Shown here: piece after piece, positions 9,986 to 21,180 of the stretch
Layout of the letters: each line of letters opens with the position of its first letter
How positions within the stretch are numbered: the stretch's first letter is position 1
Source: Fagopyrum homotropicum
Taxonomy: Eukaryota > Streptophyta > Magnoliopsida > Caryophyllales > Polygonaceae
Reading direction: 5' to 3'
Length of the DNA stretch: 64,000 nt
Assembly (NCBI GenBank): GCA_033239125.1
Contig: BSWB01000002.1
Location: 4,187,001-4,251,000 of the forward strand
The notes under the pieces: model-generated
Database searches by the model: none
Told to the model about the DNA's origin: nothing
What the model saw: the letters and a program-made list of their open reading frames with translations, nothing else
Position numbers and translations under genes: made by a program

Positions 9986-11060
9986 GTCGTCGGTGAGTAC
10001 GTAACTTCAAATTCTAAACTACTTTTCCACCTTCACTTTGCTAGTTTCATATATTGATCTGTTAAGAATGCTTTTATGAACTAATCTTATATACATTGCT
10101 AGGATCCCTTATATATCTCCGATCCACGATTAGATCGCTTCAAGTTGGAATTTATAATGTTCATAATCAATAGTTGTAGTTTATAAAACACACGTGAATG
10201 AGTAAACATTGATTTTAATTGGTATAGTATTGCCATGATTCAAAGAAAATTTAATTGGTAAGCTTATATATATATATATATATAGAGGGGGGTTGACTCT
10301 CATGTAAACAGCTCTTACCATGTAAAATGAGAACAATCTCTATCCGTTAGACCGTTATATATATGACTGGGATTAGGCGATATTAAAGAGAAAAAAATTG
10401 TGTTATTAATGGAAGAAATATTCGCCGGATCTGACTCTATATATTCGGCGATATAGTCACATGTATTCGGCGATTTAGTCTCATACATTCGGTGTTTACA
10501 TGTTCACATGGTAAGAGTTGTTTACATGTGAGTCATGATCCATATACATATATTAATGTTGATGTTACATGTGACATGGTGATACTTTGCTCTTGTTTTG
10601 ATGTTTATAGTTTGCGTTGATTTTTGTAGGTTCTAATTTGTGTATAATGGATCAGGGCCTATTATTCATGGATCCACTGTACAATTTCACTCTAAATTCA
10701 AGAGAAAAAAAAGGAGACCTTCCGTGGACATCCATTGTGATATACTCAATGATGCTTTTGTGCTAGGGTTCCTCATCCAAGAGAGAAAGAGAGAAAGAGA
10801 GAGTTGTCTTGCTTTTTCTGCTCTTGTTTTTACAAAATTTGTGTGCTTTGTATCTTCAGTTATTTCCTTTTTTCTTGCATTTGTTTGGGTGAAATTTGTA
10901 AGGATTGCTTTCTATGTTTGATTGTGTAATGGAATTTGGGTTGGATCTCCCGTCTCAAGATCCCGCAGAGTAGGATTTCTACCCGAACTGCATCACCAAT
11001 GTCTTTACTTGATCAATCTAGATAAAGTGTTTTACTAAGTTTTTTTTCAAAATTTATTGA
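9986..11060 (+). other. Conserved CNL 3' flank (copy 1)
   Basis: This sequence is shared with the flanks after 17899 and 30746. It includes a GTGAGT donor-like site just after the stop, a TTGCTAG acceptor-like site, an AGGAGACCTTCCGTGGAC tract and a GATCCCGCAGAGTAGG tract. A MITE (10285-10542) is inserted. I see no separate gene. Confidence 0.6.
10285..10542. mobile_element. MITE with long TIRs in a TA-rich site
   Basis: The left terminus has GACTCTCATGTAAACAGCTC (10295 on) and the right terminus, reversed, has GACTCACATGTAAACAACTC. Together they form an imperfect inverted repeat of about 29 bp or more. The interior carries three ATTCGGCGAT-like motifs. TA repeats flank it, recalling elements that target (TA)n tracts such as rice Micron. 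It is absent from the other CNL flanks. Confidence 0.65.
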
Positions 11061-11061
11061 A

Positions 11062-12097
11062 GAATGGAGTAGGAGATAGATTAAGGATAGAGATACTCTA
11101 GAAAGGGAAGGTTGAATAGAGTATGGAAAATTTTCGTAATCATAGTGTCAAAGCCTTGAAATGAATCTCAAGGTCTTAAGATGGAACTCAAGATCTTGCC
11201 TTGAAATCTGTGAAGCTGAATGTAACTCAAGGTCCTGAAATGGAACTCAAGATCTTGACTTGAATCTATAAAATTGTTAGTCATGATTTTAAACGTTAGA
11301 ATAAAATGTAGAAAAAGAAGCAGATTGACACGCGATATGTTCACGAAGTTCGGCTCTAAATAGCATATGTCTCTGCCTAGGGTTATCCAACCCGTAGGAG
11401 TTAAGTATCTATTATATCACTTTTTTTTGAATCTTAGATACAACCTACAAGAACTTCCTTCTTCTCACAACTTGTAGCCTCAACCGCTACTATCTAGTCA
11501 ACTCAGAATCTAGTGAACAATAGTCTAGTTATTGCGTATAGTAGTCCATTGAGTATAACATTAATGATAAACTTATAACGCTCTTTGTGTTTTTCTCACT
11601 CTCTAAACTAGAATGAAACTAGTAACAACCGAGCGCAAGAAAGTCGATTGCAATGAAGAAAGCTTTGCTTGTAGCTCGATGCGTGTTCTGGTGTCTTCTT
11701 CACTGCTTGCATATTTCTTTTATAGATGTTGTAGGAACGAATCTCATGGTTGTTGAACATTCCACCAAATCTTCATATATCATGGCTGTTCCACAGAATC
11801 TTGGTTGTTTAAACGTTCCACCAAATCTCCATATGTCTTGACTGTTGAAGATCTTGACCGTTTGAACATCTTGGTTGTTTAAATGGTCCACCAAATCTTC
11901 ATATAGCTTGACTGTTGAAGATCTTGGCCGTTTGAAGATCTTGGTTGTTGAAGATCTTGGCCGTTTTAATCTGCACATAACCTGTAGCAAACATATCCAA
12001 GAATATCCACATATATAATGATATTTGTTAATCATAACAACCTGTATTTGTCTTCCAACGTCCTTGCAAAAACAATTTATATGAAGGTAGAGTTATC
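11062..12097. mobile_element. About 1-kb insertion in CNL flank 1, unclassified
   Basis: Compared with the flanks at 18700 and 31500, copy 1 has about 1 kb of extra DNA. ATTTATT is present at both junctions, possibly a target duplication. Internal TTCACGAAGTTCGGC resembles sequences common in plant LTRs. It holds repeats of GAACTCAAGATCTTG (11130-11270) and a 60-70 bp imperfect tandem repeat (11747-11965). No coding potential recognised. Confidence 0.5.
11747..11965 (+). repeat. Imperfect tandem repeat around TTGGTTGTT...CCACCAAATCT
   Basis: At least three diverged units contain TTGGTTGTTTAAACG, CCACCAAATCTTCATAT and GACTGTTGAAGATCTTGGCC. They lie inside the unclassified insertion and do not encode a conserved frame. 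Confidence 0.6.
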
Positions 12098-12179
12098 ATT
12101 TATTATGAGGACTGGGATTACAAGATTTCAACCCGAACCGGACATTCATATCTCCGGTGAGAATCAACCTCCTCGGTTT

Positions 12180-12460
12180 TTATTGCAGTACGTAGTTGCA
12201 CTATCACTGTGTATGCATCTAAATTGGGTTTTGAGCCTCTCCAGTTCGGATTCAAGGGCGCCATTTAGAGCTTCTTTTTTTGAGGCAAATGCAAGGTTAA
12301 CTCGAGTAGCTCATACTAGACTCATATAACACCCTTAAATAGAGACATGCAAATATGGTAATTGTAATTTTCTGATGAGTTACGCAATTGAGCTTGTTGT
12401 TCCATGAACTCCAATTCGCGCCTTAGCTCTACATTTTCAGCATTCAAACTTCTTGTATGT
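12180..12460 (-). pseudogene. bZIP gene fragment (exons 3-4), copy 1
   Basis: On the minus strand this matches the intact bZIP gene at 47918-50254. It contains the exon 3 part (ENVELR...EFMEQQAQLR), a shortened intron 3 and the start of exon 4 (ALNDALESELERL region) up to TVTV. It shares with the fragments at 18820 and 31595 a small deletion in exon 4 relative to the intact gene, so all three derive from one captured fragment. It is antisense to the upstream CNL. Confidence 0.8.
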
Positions 12461-12469
12461 TCATAGTAA

Positions 12470-12830
12470 GTTCAAATCAAACTGGCCCCTACCCCTAGAT
12501 TGGGTTATTTACCTCTTAACAAGCTCAAATCACTTTCCCTTGTACCTGACAGTTTACACAATAATACTTTGGTACATTTCTGTGCTAAATCTAGAAAAAA
12601 TAGATTACCTTTTCCATCAACTCCCATTAAATGATTAAAAATACTTCTTTTCTGCTTATTCTTTTGATACTTGGGACGAAACTTGTGTAAGGAGACATAA
12701 TGTGTGATGGTCATAAGTTAATGCGTAAACCTACAAGGTTAAATAAAACAATAGCATGTAAGTAAGGATTTAGAGAAACGCATATAAAAGAAACAACCAG
12801 TTACTTATAAAATGTGGTTAATTTTTCCTC
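12470..12830. other. No gene seen
   Basis: AT-rich DNA between the bZIP fragment and an LTR-like segment. The first bases resemble the bZIP gene's intron 2 (TTGTATGTTCATAGTAA). I see nothing else to annotate. Confidence 0.4.
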
Positions 12831-13619
12831 ACGAAAGACATTTGCAATTCGCTTGTGTCAATCGTGTTTGCTACTAGAATAGCAATCCGAACCCGGATTG
12901 TCAATTCCTAGCGGTTTGTAAAAGACCGATCTACTTAGGTGATCAAGTTAAAGTAGAAGGTGAGATACAAAACAAACATTATACACAAGGAAAGTAACAC
13001 AAATATTCATGAGATTAAAACTTCAAATAACATAAACTTACAATCAAACTCTTCTATGAGAGCTTCAACCGTTAAGCCTAGCTATGGAACTTAGCTCTCC
13101 ATGAAGAATTTTTAACAAAATAAACAAAGGAAAGAAGAGATGTTTTGGTGTGTGCTGAGATGCTCTAACACAAACTTAGCACCTCTATTTATACCACTTT
13201 AAGCATTAAAATGGAAAAAAAAAGGGATTTAAACCGATAAAGCAAAAGCTTAAAACGTCCAAGAGAGGAACAATTGTATCCCTCTATTGTGGAGCCACGG
13301 GCACGGAAGGTGAAGAGCCGCGGCTGGTTTTGTGAAGACCCCGGGCACGAATACCCTAGCCGCGGGTGTGGCTGTGCATGGAAAGGCGCGGTCGTGGCCA
13401 ATGGTTGCAGCGGATGCGGTGATGCAACAAAAAGTGCCTTCTTGATCTTCTTTTTCGGTTTCTTCACTTCCTTGACTTGAATCTTTTACTTAATTCTTTG
13501 AATTTCTTCAATACTCGCTTCCTCATCTGGATTTACAGAAGTTATACCAACATACAACCAAACTAACACAAATACATGCTAAAACTGAGCTAATATGATA
13601 GAGAATCTATCACCTATCA
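12830..13619 (-). repeat. Probable solo LTR or LTR fragment
   Basis: On the minus strand a candidate LTR begins TGATAGGTGATAGATTCTC (13619 downward). It has a TATA box GGTATAAATAGAGG near 13176-13196 with a plausible transcribed leader beyond, and a GC-rich segment at 13290-13430. The other terminus and a target duplication could not be identified, so extent and family are uncertain. Confidence 0.4.
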
Positions 13620-13749
13620 AAACCTTACCTGATTACAATCAATATTTTGACCATAGTGTTTCAAAAAGATCTAATGGATGAAATTATAAGGAAAGAACAA
13701 TACAAACATAGTATATTATGTAGCATTACGGCCCATGAAATTATAAGGA

Positions 13750-14230
13750 GCCTTACTTTAGCCCCATGGATGTAACAGCTGTAATAATTTCTTCCTCAGT
13801 TACATTAACAATCAATCCATCAGTCTCAAATTGATCAATATGAGTAAACATAACATATAAGTTTCCTATCACTAGAGAGTTATTAACAATATTAGGAGCA
13901 TAAAGTTCCTTCATTCTGAAAGTAAGAGTTAGCTAGTGATATCATATTTTTATTCTATCTTTATAAATATTTTTTTGTGTGTTTTGACTGATGTATCTTA
14001 ATGAGAAAAATAATTGTCAAAAGTCCGCAGTCATACCAATTATTGGCTTACATCCCTCTGGTTTTAGTATTATAAGGTAGATTATATTTCACAACCCATA
14101 AAATTATGAGTAACCTTTTCAGCAGGTCGGGTTATGCATGCTCGTTCAATAAGATGGAATCCTTCTCCATCGGGTTTTGTCAAGCTGAACTGTGATGCTT
14201 CAATTTTTGTTCATGTGGTACTCGTATTGG
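13750..14230. pseudogene. LINE fragments (RT-like minus, RNase H-like plus)
   Basis: On the minus strand at about 13760-13830 a short frame reads VTEEEIITAVTSMGLK. This resembles the segment just before the APGPDG motif of plant L1 reverse transcriptases, followed by a stop. On the plus strand at about 14150-14200 the frame reads RWNPSPSGFVKLNCDAS, the typical start of the LINE RNase H domain. Both are short and broken; assignment is tentative. Confidence 0.35.
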
Positions 14231-14410
14231 TTTTCCGGAGGTTGAAGATTTGCGTAATGTCGCCTCCTCCTTGCATGGTGGAGTGGAGTTGGGCTAATCG
14301 CCGATGTAATATATGCATGTGCCCATTTTCTAAGCAAACTTTCTCGAGGGGTGTTGTGTAATTTGGATGGTGTGTTTGATCCAAAATAAAGGAACGAAAT
14401 GGAAAATAAA

Positions 14411-14776
14411 AAATAATTATCTTAAACAAGGATTAATGACATTATTCTAAACTTGTAAGATGATTAGTAAATTTAAAAGGCATAATTCTTTTCTTAGAAA
14501 GTCAATAAACATAAAAGGTATTATCCTAATCTTTTAAACAAAGTATAATGACATAGCTTTTATGTAAAATTCCTTTGTTTTAAACAAAGTAGAGGGGCAT
14601 AACCTTTATTCTTGCTTTAATTTGAACAAAGCAGATGCTTTATAGTTCCATTTAAACAAAGTATAGTTGTAAAAAAAAAAAGTAAGAAGATTAAGAGGCA
14701 AGTATTAATAGGGGTCGAGAAGGGTGCAAAATTACTCAACAACTCAAACAAAAAAAACCACAATACAACAATCAAT
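14411..14776 (+). promoter_or_regulatory. Upstream region of intact CNL gene at 14777
   Basis: It shares with the other CNLs the AAAGGCAT(T/A)ATTC blocks, an A-run, a TATTAATAGGGGTCGAGAAG tract (weak TATA-like) about 70 bp before the start codon, and the leader ACAACAATCAATATGG. It has fewer promoter repeats than the 27666 gene. No experimental start site can be inferred. Confidence 0.45.
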
Positions 14777-17700
14777 ATGGCCGAAGCAGCTTTGTTCAGC
14801 GTTGCTTCGAAGCTTCTTTCCACAATTGCTTCCCCAACATTTGAGAAAGCTTATGCAAAGGCTACTTCAATCTGGAAAGTTAGGGATGAACTCGATAAGC
14901 TTAAGAGGAGCATTCAAACAATCCATGCCGTGCTTCTTGATGCTGAGAAGAAGCAACATAGCTCTCATGTCGTGAATGATTGGATTAAGAGGGTTAGGGA
15001 TGTGTTGTATGATGCAGATGATCTGTTCGATGAGGTCGCTACTGATGACTTGTGTAAGCAAAATATCATGAAGGGAGACAACAAGATGCAATTCTTGAAA
15101 AAGGTACGGGTTTCTTGCTTTAAGTTGAACTCAATCGTATCTAGAAACTCTATTGTTGAGAGAGTTAAGGTTATCAGAAAGAGTTTGCTTGAGATATCCT
15201 CTGATATGGCTGGATTAGGATTTGTGTTATGTGATAAGGAGGTAGAGACACCAATGGGAATGAGGAGAGGCCAAGATCCGGGATCTTATGTAGATTCAGA
15301 TAAGGTTATAGGCAGAGATAAGGAAAAGAAAGTTATATTAGACATGCTTTTCAATGATTCAAATAATGATAAACCTGATGTTGTTGTAGTCATTTCCGTA
15401 ATTGGTATAGGGGGAATGGGAAAAACAACTCTTGCCCAGCTAATTTTTAACGATGATGCGGTCAAAAAGAATTTCAAAGAGACGTGGTTTGCATGTATTT
15501 CTGATACATGTGATGATACAGAAGTTCTTGGCAAAATTTTTCAATCAATATGTGAGCAAAACTTTGGTGACTACTCTATCAGCCAACAAAAATCCAAAAT
15601 TAGGGAGTCGATAGAGGGTAAGAAGTTTTTGTTGGTCTTGGATGATGTGTGGGATGATGATCATGGAAGGTGGCTAAACCGAATGAGTTTGTTCAACAAG
15701 TGTGCAAAAGGAAGCAAGATTCTCGTCACTACGAGATCTTCTTCAGTTGCAAGGGCTATGGATGCATTAGAAACCCTTAATTTAGGTGGCTTGTCGGATG
15801 ATGATTCATGGGCTCTATTTAAAAATGTATCATTTCCACCGGGTAAGGAAAACGACCAAAGATTAATTGATATTGGAAGAGAGATTGTGAAGAAGTGTGT
15901 GAATGTTCCTCTAGCTATAAGGAGTATAGGTAGCCTTCTTTACACAAAAACTACAATCCAAGAATGGGAATCCTTTAGAGATCTAGAGCTATCAAAGATA
16001 GAGGAGCGAAGTGGTGATTCTATTATGAATGCACTGAAGTTGAGCTATGCACACTTGTCATCAAATTCGAAACATTGTTTTGCTTATTGTTGCGTGTTCC
16101 CGAAAGATTTTGAGTTTGATGTAAAGAAGTTAATCTACAATTGGATTGCCCAAGGATATGTTGAGGAAAATCATCGAATACAAACAGTTGAGCAAGTAGG
16201 CTATTCATATTTCATGGATTTGTTAAGAAGGGGTTTTTTTCAAGAAGCTCGAGAAAATGAGTTGGGTGAAGTTCAAAGTTGCAAAATGCATGATCTAGTC
16301 CATGATTTGGCACAACGCGTAGCAGGAGAGGAAATTGTCATGGTAAGCGGGTCATCCAATCCTTTTAACAAGAGGATAAGACATGCAAGTGTTGTTTGGA
16401 AGGATGATGATATAAAGCAAATTGTTGCACGAGAGCTTAATGTTGACCTCAACTCACTAAGTTCAGATCATCTTGAAGATTTTTGGGAAGTTCTGGCACG
16501 ACCACTTGATTACAAGCGGGTACGTTCAGTTGTTATATATGGATATTTCCAATATGGGCACACTCTTAATCAACAATTTACCAAGTTCAAGTGTTTGCGC
16601 ACATTAAGCTTGTCTAATTTGAGATTTGAGAATGTTTTGAGCTGTATTGAGGAGTTAAAGCACTTGAGATATCTCGATCTTTCAAGAAATTGTTTCAAAA
16701 GTCTTCCTGATTCGTTGACGAATCTGGTGAATTTGCTTACACTGGACCTTGGAGGTTGTAATGCACTTCAAGCATTGCCAAGTAATTTCAGAAATTTGAA
16801 GAATCTAAGATGTATGAATATTAGTGAATGTTGGGAGTTGAAGCACATGCCACCGGGGATTGGAGAGATGAGTTGTTTACAATATTTGAGTCATTATAAG
16901 ATAGGGATTGTAATTAAGGGAATGAAAAGGAGTGAGATTGATGCATTGAGTGGACTCCAGCAACTTAGAGGAAAGTTGAAGATCAAGTTTGATGAAGGAA
17001 TTGAAGAATGGGATGGAGATGAAAACTGGAAACTACCTAGGTCTCTTGAAGATGTAGTGATTGGTAAGTACCCAGGCAGGAAGATACCAATAAGTTGGAG
17101 TAATCACAATTCCTTACTGCCTAAACTTGCAATTTTAAAACTGAAACACTGCTTGAAAGTGAAGTATCTCCCACCGTTGAGGTATCTTCCGTATCTCAAG
17201 AGTATTTTTCTTGAGGAGCTAGTGGAACTAGAATACGTGGAAGAGGAGAACGAGGAGAAACATAGTTCTAATGCATTGTTTTTCCCTCGGTTGGAGATTT
17301 TGGTGTTAATAAATCTACCTAAGTTGAAGGGATGGGGGCGGAACAGCAAAACCATGTTTCCTCGGCTTTCCACACTATATATCGATGATTGTCCAGTGCT
17401 CGAGTCTATCCCGCTATGTCCACATATTGAGATACTAAATCTCAATAAAACGGGTAGAGTGGCACAATATTTGATGTCGTCATCTTCATCTCTTCAAGCA
17501 TTTACATATCTTCGGTATCTTTTAATTAGTTTTGATGATAGCTTGGAGATTATGCACCTTGCCTCATCACCCCATCTCCAAACGATATGGATCTATAACT
17601 GCAATCAACTTATGAGTTTTCATGTTGAAGCACTTTCATCGCTCCAGAAACTTGAAATTGATTTTTGTAAAAGATTGAAGAAGATACACATTTTGAATCT

Positions 17701-17899
17701 CAATGTCCTTGAGAAATTGGTGATTACAAGATGTGATGCAGAGTTAGACATGTGGGGACAGCAAAAGACATTTGGAAATGTGGATTGGGTCTCCCTCCCC
17801 AATCTTCATAGGCTTGAAGTCAATCACCTTCCAGAGAAGATCCCCAACTGCCTTGAACATCGTCGGACCCTTGGCAAATTAGAAATCATCCAAATATAG
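14777..17899 (+). CDS. CC-NB-ARC-LRR disease resistance protein (RGA type), intact
   Basis: Single exon, 1040 aa. This is a predicted cytoplasmic immune receptor that senses pathogen effectors and signals when its ATPase switch opens. Residues about 1-160 are a coiled-coil (Rx-N type) domain with VLYDADDLFDEV (76-87) in the EDVID position. NB-ARC motifs are GIGGMGKTT P-loop (210-218), LLVLDDVWD kinase-2 (285-293, Trp marks the non-TIR class), SKILVTTRS RNBS-B (about 313-321), NVPLA in place of GLPLA (376-380), HCFAYCCVFPKDF RNBS-D (433-445) and MHD (504-506). Irregular leucine-rich repeats fill about 540-1040. Start is the ATG in the conserved leader, supported by the MAEAALFSVASKLL match to paralogues. 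The NVPLA variant is shared by family members here. A donor-like GTGAGT lies just after the stop. All catalytic motifs look intact. Confidence 0.95.
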   Translation: MAEAALFSVASKLLSTIASPTFEKAYAKATSIWKVRDELDKLKRSIQTIHAVLLDAEKKQHSSHVVNDWIKRVRDVLYDADDLFDEVATDDLCKQNIMKGDNKMQFLKKVRVSCFKLNSIVSRNSIVERVKVIRKSLLEISSDMAGLGFVLCDKEVETPMGMRRGQDPGSYVDSDKVIGRDKEKKVILDMLFNDSNNDKPDVVVVISVIGIGGMGKTTLAQLIFNDDAVKKNFKETWFACISDTCDDTEVLGKIFQSICEQNFGDYSISQQKSKIRESIEGKKFLLVLDDVWDDDHGRWLNRMSLFNKCAKGSKILVTTRSSSVARAMDALETLNLGGLSDDDSWALFKNVSFPPGKENDQRLIDIGREIVKKCVNVPLAIRSIGSLLYTKTTIQEWESFRDLELSKIEERSGDSIMNALKLSYAHLSSNSKHCFAYCCVFPKDFEFDVKKLIYNWIAQGYVEENHRIQTVEQVGYSYFMDLLRRGFFQEARENELGEVQSCKMHDLVHDLAQRVAGEEIVMVSGSSNPFNKRIRHASVVWKDDDIKQIVARELNVDLNSLSSDHLEDFWEVLARPLDYKRVRSVVIYGYFQYGHTLNQQFTKFKCLRTLSLSNLRFENVLSCIEELKHLRYLDLSRNCFKSLPDSLTNLVNLLTLDLGGCNALQALPSNFRNLKNLRCMNISECWELKHMPPGIGEMSCLQYLSHYKIGIVIKGMKRSEIDALSGLQQLRGKLKIKFDEGIEEWDGDENWKLPRSLEDVVIGKYPGRKIPISWSNHNSLLPKLAILKLKHCLKVKYLPPLRYLPYLKSIFLEELVELEYVEEENEEKHSSNALFFPRLEILVLINLPKLKGWGRNSKTMFPRLSTLYIDDCPVLESIPLCPHIEILNLNKTGRVAQYLMSSSSSLQAFTYLRYLLISFDDSLEIMHLASSPHLQTIWIYNCNQLMSFHVEALSSLQKLEIDFCKRLKKIHILNLNVLEKLVITRCDAELDMWGQQKTFGNVDWVSLPNLHRLEVNHLPEKIPNCLEHRRTLGKLEIIQI

Positions 17900-18815
17900 G
17901 TCGTCGGGTGAGTACATAACTTCAAAATCTAAACTACTTTTCCACCTTCACTTTGCTAGTTTCATATATTACTCCATTAAGAATGCTTTTTATGAACTAA
18001 TCTTATATGAATTGCTAGGACCCCTTCTATATCTCCGATCCACGGTTAGATCGCTTCAGTTTGGATTTATGGGTCAAATTGGACATTCGACTTTTTCTTG
18101 TGAGAATCACCCTCCTTAAAATTTATTGCAGTTTACATATTTAATGTTGATGACATTTGATCATGTAACATGGTGGAACTTTTCCCTTGTTTTGAATTTT
18201 GTAGTTTATGGACGTTGACACGTTCTAACTTGTGTATATTATAATTGGTCAGGTCCATTTTCTATGGATTCATTTACTTGTGATCCAAGTCATCTCATTA
18301 AGCCAAATGCAATGTTTGTCGCGAGTAACTTATCTTCCCATGTCTTTGATACCAAGTGAAGAAAAGGAGACCTTCCGTGGACTTCCATGGTGATATACTC
18401 AATGATGTTTTTGTGTTAAGGTTCCTCATCGAAAAGAGAAAGAGATAGTTGCCTTACTTTTTATTTTCTTGTTTTTACTAAGATTGTGTGCTTCTGTATC
18501 TTCACTTGTTTCCTCTTTTCTTGCATTTGTTTGGGTGATGATCGTAAGCTTTGTTTTCCGTGTTTGATTGTGCATGTAATGGAATTTGGGTTGGATCTCC
18601 CATCTCAAGATCCCGCAGAGTAGGGTTTATACCCGAACCTCGTCATCAATCTCTTGTATCCTTCTTTATGATTTTTCATGTTCTTTACTTGATCAATCTA
18701 GATCAAATGTTTTAATTAAAAAAAATTCAAATCCTATTACGAGGACTAGAATTACAAGATTTCAGCCCAAATCGAACGTTCGACTTTATCACAGGTGAGA
18801 ATCAACCTCGATTTT
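17900..18815 (+). other. CNL 3' flank (copy 2) with probable 3'-UTR intron
   Basis: A donor at 17908 (GTGAGTAC) and an acceptor ending 18018 (TTGCTAG, with a CTAAT branch-like site upstream) would make a 111-nt intron in the 3' UTR. The same pair exists after the 27666 gene (30755-30868). The flank then carries AGGAGACCTTCCGTGGAC and GATCCCGCAGAGTAGGG tracts shared with the other copies. No gene seen. Confidence 0.5.
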
Positions 18816-18819
18816 TATT

Positions 18820-19010
18820 ACATTATGTAGTTGTACCGTCATTGTGCATGTATCTTAATTGGGTTTTAAGCCTCTCCAATTCGGATTCAAGGGCACCATT
18901 TAGAGCTATTTTTTTTCGAGGAAAATGCAAGCATAACTCGAGTAGCTCCTACTCGACTCATACTCGTGTAATTTCAAAGTATGTATCTTTTTGAGGAAGA
19001 AAGCCTGGTG
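18820..19010 (-). pseudogene. bZIP gene fragment (exon 4 and intron 3), copy 2
   Basis: Reverse-strand match to the bZIP gene: the exon 4 start (LESELERL-coding stretch) joined to intron 3 sequence. The junction and small internal deletion are the same as in the fragment at 12180. It lies antisense, about 1 kb downstream of the intact CNL. Confidence 0.7.
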
Positions 19011-19269
19011 TGTTCGGCTTAGAGGGCCACTGTACGTTTCCATATTGATCTCTCTACAGCTTATTGTAGTTAACCTTGGCGGCTCCCTCATGTTAGGTGA
19101 AAAGTTACATCTATGAAGGTAAGTTAGATTGAACTGAGTTGTGTGTTACAGTGTGATAGGAGCAAAGAGGATGCCAACGTGTCATGCATACATAGCCAGT
19201 ACATACCCATGTATATCAACCATACTCAGTTGCATAAAAAGCTTTATAGATTTCAGTAAAACTATTCTC

Positions 19270-19540
19270 CAGAATTGAGTAGAAGAATAGAAAATTTTCT
19301 GATCAGAATAGCTTTCCATAATTTTGGTTAAAAAAAAGGCGATTTTTGAACCCTAAGGTGCCGACTGTGCCACTAATGTTTTTAGATAATTTTTCACTTT
19401 ATACTTGAATCTATTTACTCAAACATACACATCTTCAAATTTGTTTTACCATGATTCAAAAAAAATTAAATCAAATGATTAAAAAAAATCCGTGTTATTT
19501 AAATAACCGAAAAGCTACAAAACTTCTAAAAACAAAACAC
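19270..19540 (+). pseudogene. copia integrase fragment, unit A
   Basis: Frame pieces resemble the copia integrase core around a DDFS..T.IYLLKHTH motif, with a stop codon inside. A better-preserved version is at 36650-36980 in the duplicate unit, showing the fragment was present before the unit was duplicated. Confidence 0.6.
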
Positions 19541-19599
19541 CCTTCGAAATCCTATTTGGTTTGTGTCCTCAAGTTGACCAGTTACCAGTTCTCGAATTA

Positions 19600-20048
19600 A
19601 ATGATGAAAGTTACAAAATGCATGATTTGGTTCATGATTTGGCACAATGTGTAGCAAGGGAGGAAATAGGCATGTTAAGCGGGTTATTCAATTCTTTTAA
19701 CAAATGATACTAATATATAGAGCAAATTGTTGCACGAGAGCTTAATTTGATTCTTCACTAGATAAATCTTCAACTAAGATGGCAGATGATTTCTGGGAAA
19801 TATATTCTAGGACGGCCACTTGATTTCAAGCGGGTACGTTAAGTTGTTTTCTTTGAACATTCCCATTTTGAGCGCACTCTTAATCAACAATTTACCAAGT
19901 TCAAGTGTTTGCGTGCATTGAGGTTGTCCAATTTGGGATTTGATAATGTTTAGAGTTGTATTAAGGAGTTAAAGCACTTGAGATGTTTCGATCTTTCAAA
20001 AAACTCTTTTGAAATTCTACTTAATTCGTTTACTGCTCTAGTGAATTT
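19600..20048 (+). pseudogene. CNL fragment: MHD to early LRR, unit A
   Basis: Begins around KMHDLVHDLAQCVAREE and runs into the first LRRs (FKCLRALRLSNLGF). Stops and small deletions break it, for example after FNK near 19705. It ends abruptly where CACTACAAGAAAA begins. The paired fragment in unit B is 37040-37610. Confidence 0.85.
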
Positions 20049-20940
20049 CACTACAAGAAAAAATTGATTTAGTAACACCGTATATTGTTACAATTAGTCA
20101 CAATAAAAGAATATATGTGGGTTATTTCAACATTAAAAAGTGTGCTGGTATGTGTTACTAAAGAGGGTGTGACAAATTTTTAGCCACAAGACAAATTGTT
20201 ACTACATCCAACAATTAGTGATGTGAGTTTCACCAACTATTTATAGTGTTGGTGATAATGTCCCTATTACTAGTCATTTGTGGTGTGAAACTTTCCAACA
20301 TAATCTACAATACCATAAAGTGTTCATATTTCCAACAATAAAGAGTACGAGACTTTCCATTTACGTATAGTTGTTGAAAAAAATGTCCCTAGTACCGACT
20401 AATAAATGTGTGAGATTTTGCAACATAACACCCAATGTCATAAATTGTCACAATTTCCAATGACATTCCGACTATATTTACCGTTTGATTTGCGTACACT
20501 AAAATACCATTAAATCAACGCATTTATTCTAAACATAAAATAAAAACGAAATGACCGGAAAAACGAAATAAAATAAATGAAAAAACAATAAACCGTAAAT
20601 TTATAATAAGTAGCTCTTTTATATTTATCACATTACAAGAAAAACATAATTATCTAGTTACATTTGACTACAATTACACATCAATCCGAGTTATAATTAC
20701 AGATACAATGGCACAACTCTTAGTAGAGCTCTTCGCTTCAATGACACCTGGTGAAGGCCGAGAGAGAGAGACGAGTCTTCTCCTTATGCTGCTGCTATAC
20801 TTGCTAATGCCTACAAGGCAATGGACGATGATGTGTGAACACTTGTATAGTATGGCACAACTCTTAGTAGCTTGGCTTTAACATTAATCTTCGCCTTAAT
20901 TATGAGGAAGCTGCAGTTATAGAAGAGTAATGTTGAGGAA
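20049..20940. mobile_element. CACTA (En/Spm)-like insertion
   Basis: The left end CACTACAAGAAAAAA is the canonical plant CACTA terminus, followed by repeated GTTACAATTAGTCAC-like subterminal motifs. The insertion interrupts an LRR that is continuous at 37500-37590 in unit B. A matching right terminus (TTTCTTGTAGTG) was not found and about 45 bp of host sequence is missing, so the right end is probably deleted. The interior (20700-20930) shows no recognised gene. Confidence 0.6.
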
Positions 20941-21180
20941 TCTAATTTCAGAAATTTGAGAAATCTAAGATGTTTGAATATTAAGGGTTACCGATGTGTT
21001 ATATGATGCAAATGATTTGCTCGATGAGGTTGCTGTTGATGATTTGCGTATGCAAAATATTATGAAGGGAGACCACAAGTTGTAGTTCTTGAAAAAGGTA
21101 TGGGTTTCTTGGTTTAAGTTGAACTCAATCGTGTCTAGATACTTTGTTGCTGAGAGAGTTAAGGTTATCCGAAAAAAGTA
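20941..21180 (+). pseudogene. LRR fragment fused to coiled-coil tail, unit A
   Basis: An LRR segment (NFRNLRNLRCLNIKG) passes directly into coiled-coil sequence (RCVI*CK*FAR-like, matching DVLYDADDLFDEV) at TTAAGGGTTACCGATGTG (about 20980-20997). An identical junction occurs at about 37608-37625 in unit B. It continues to the VRVSWFKLNSIVS part and then joins a CNL 5' leader. Confidence 0.85.
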
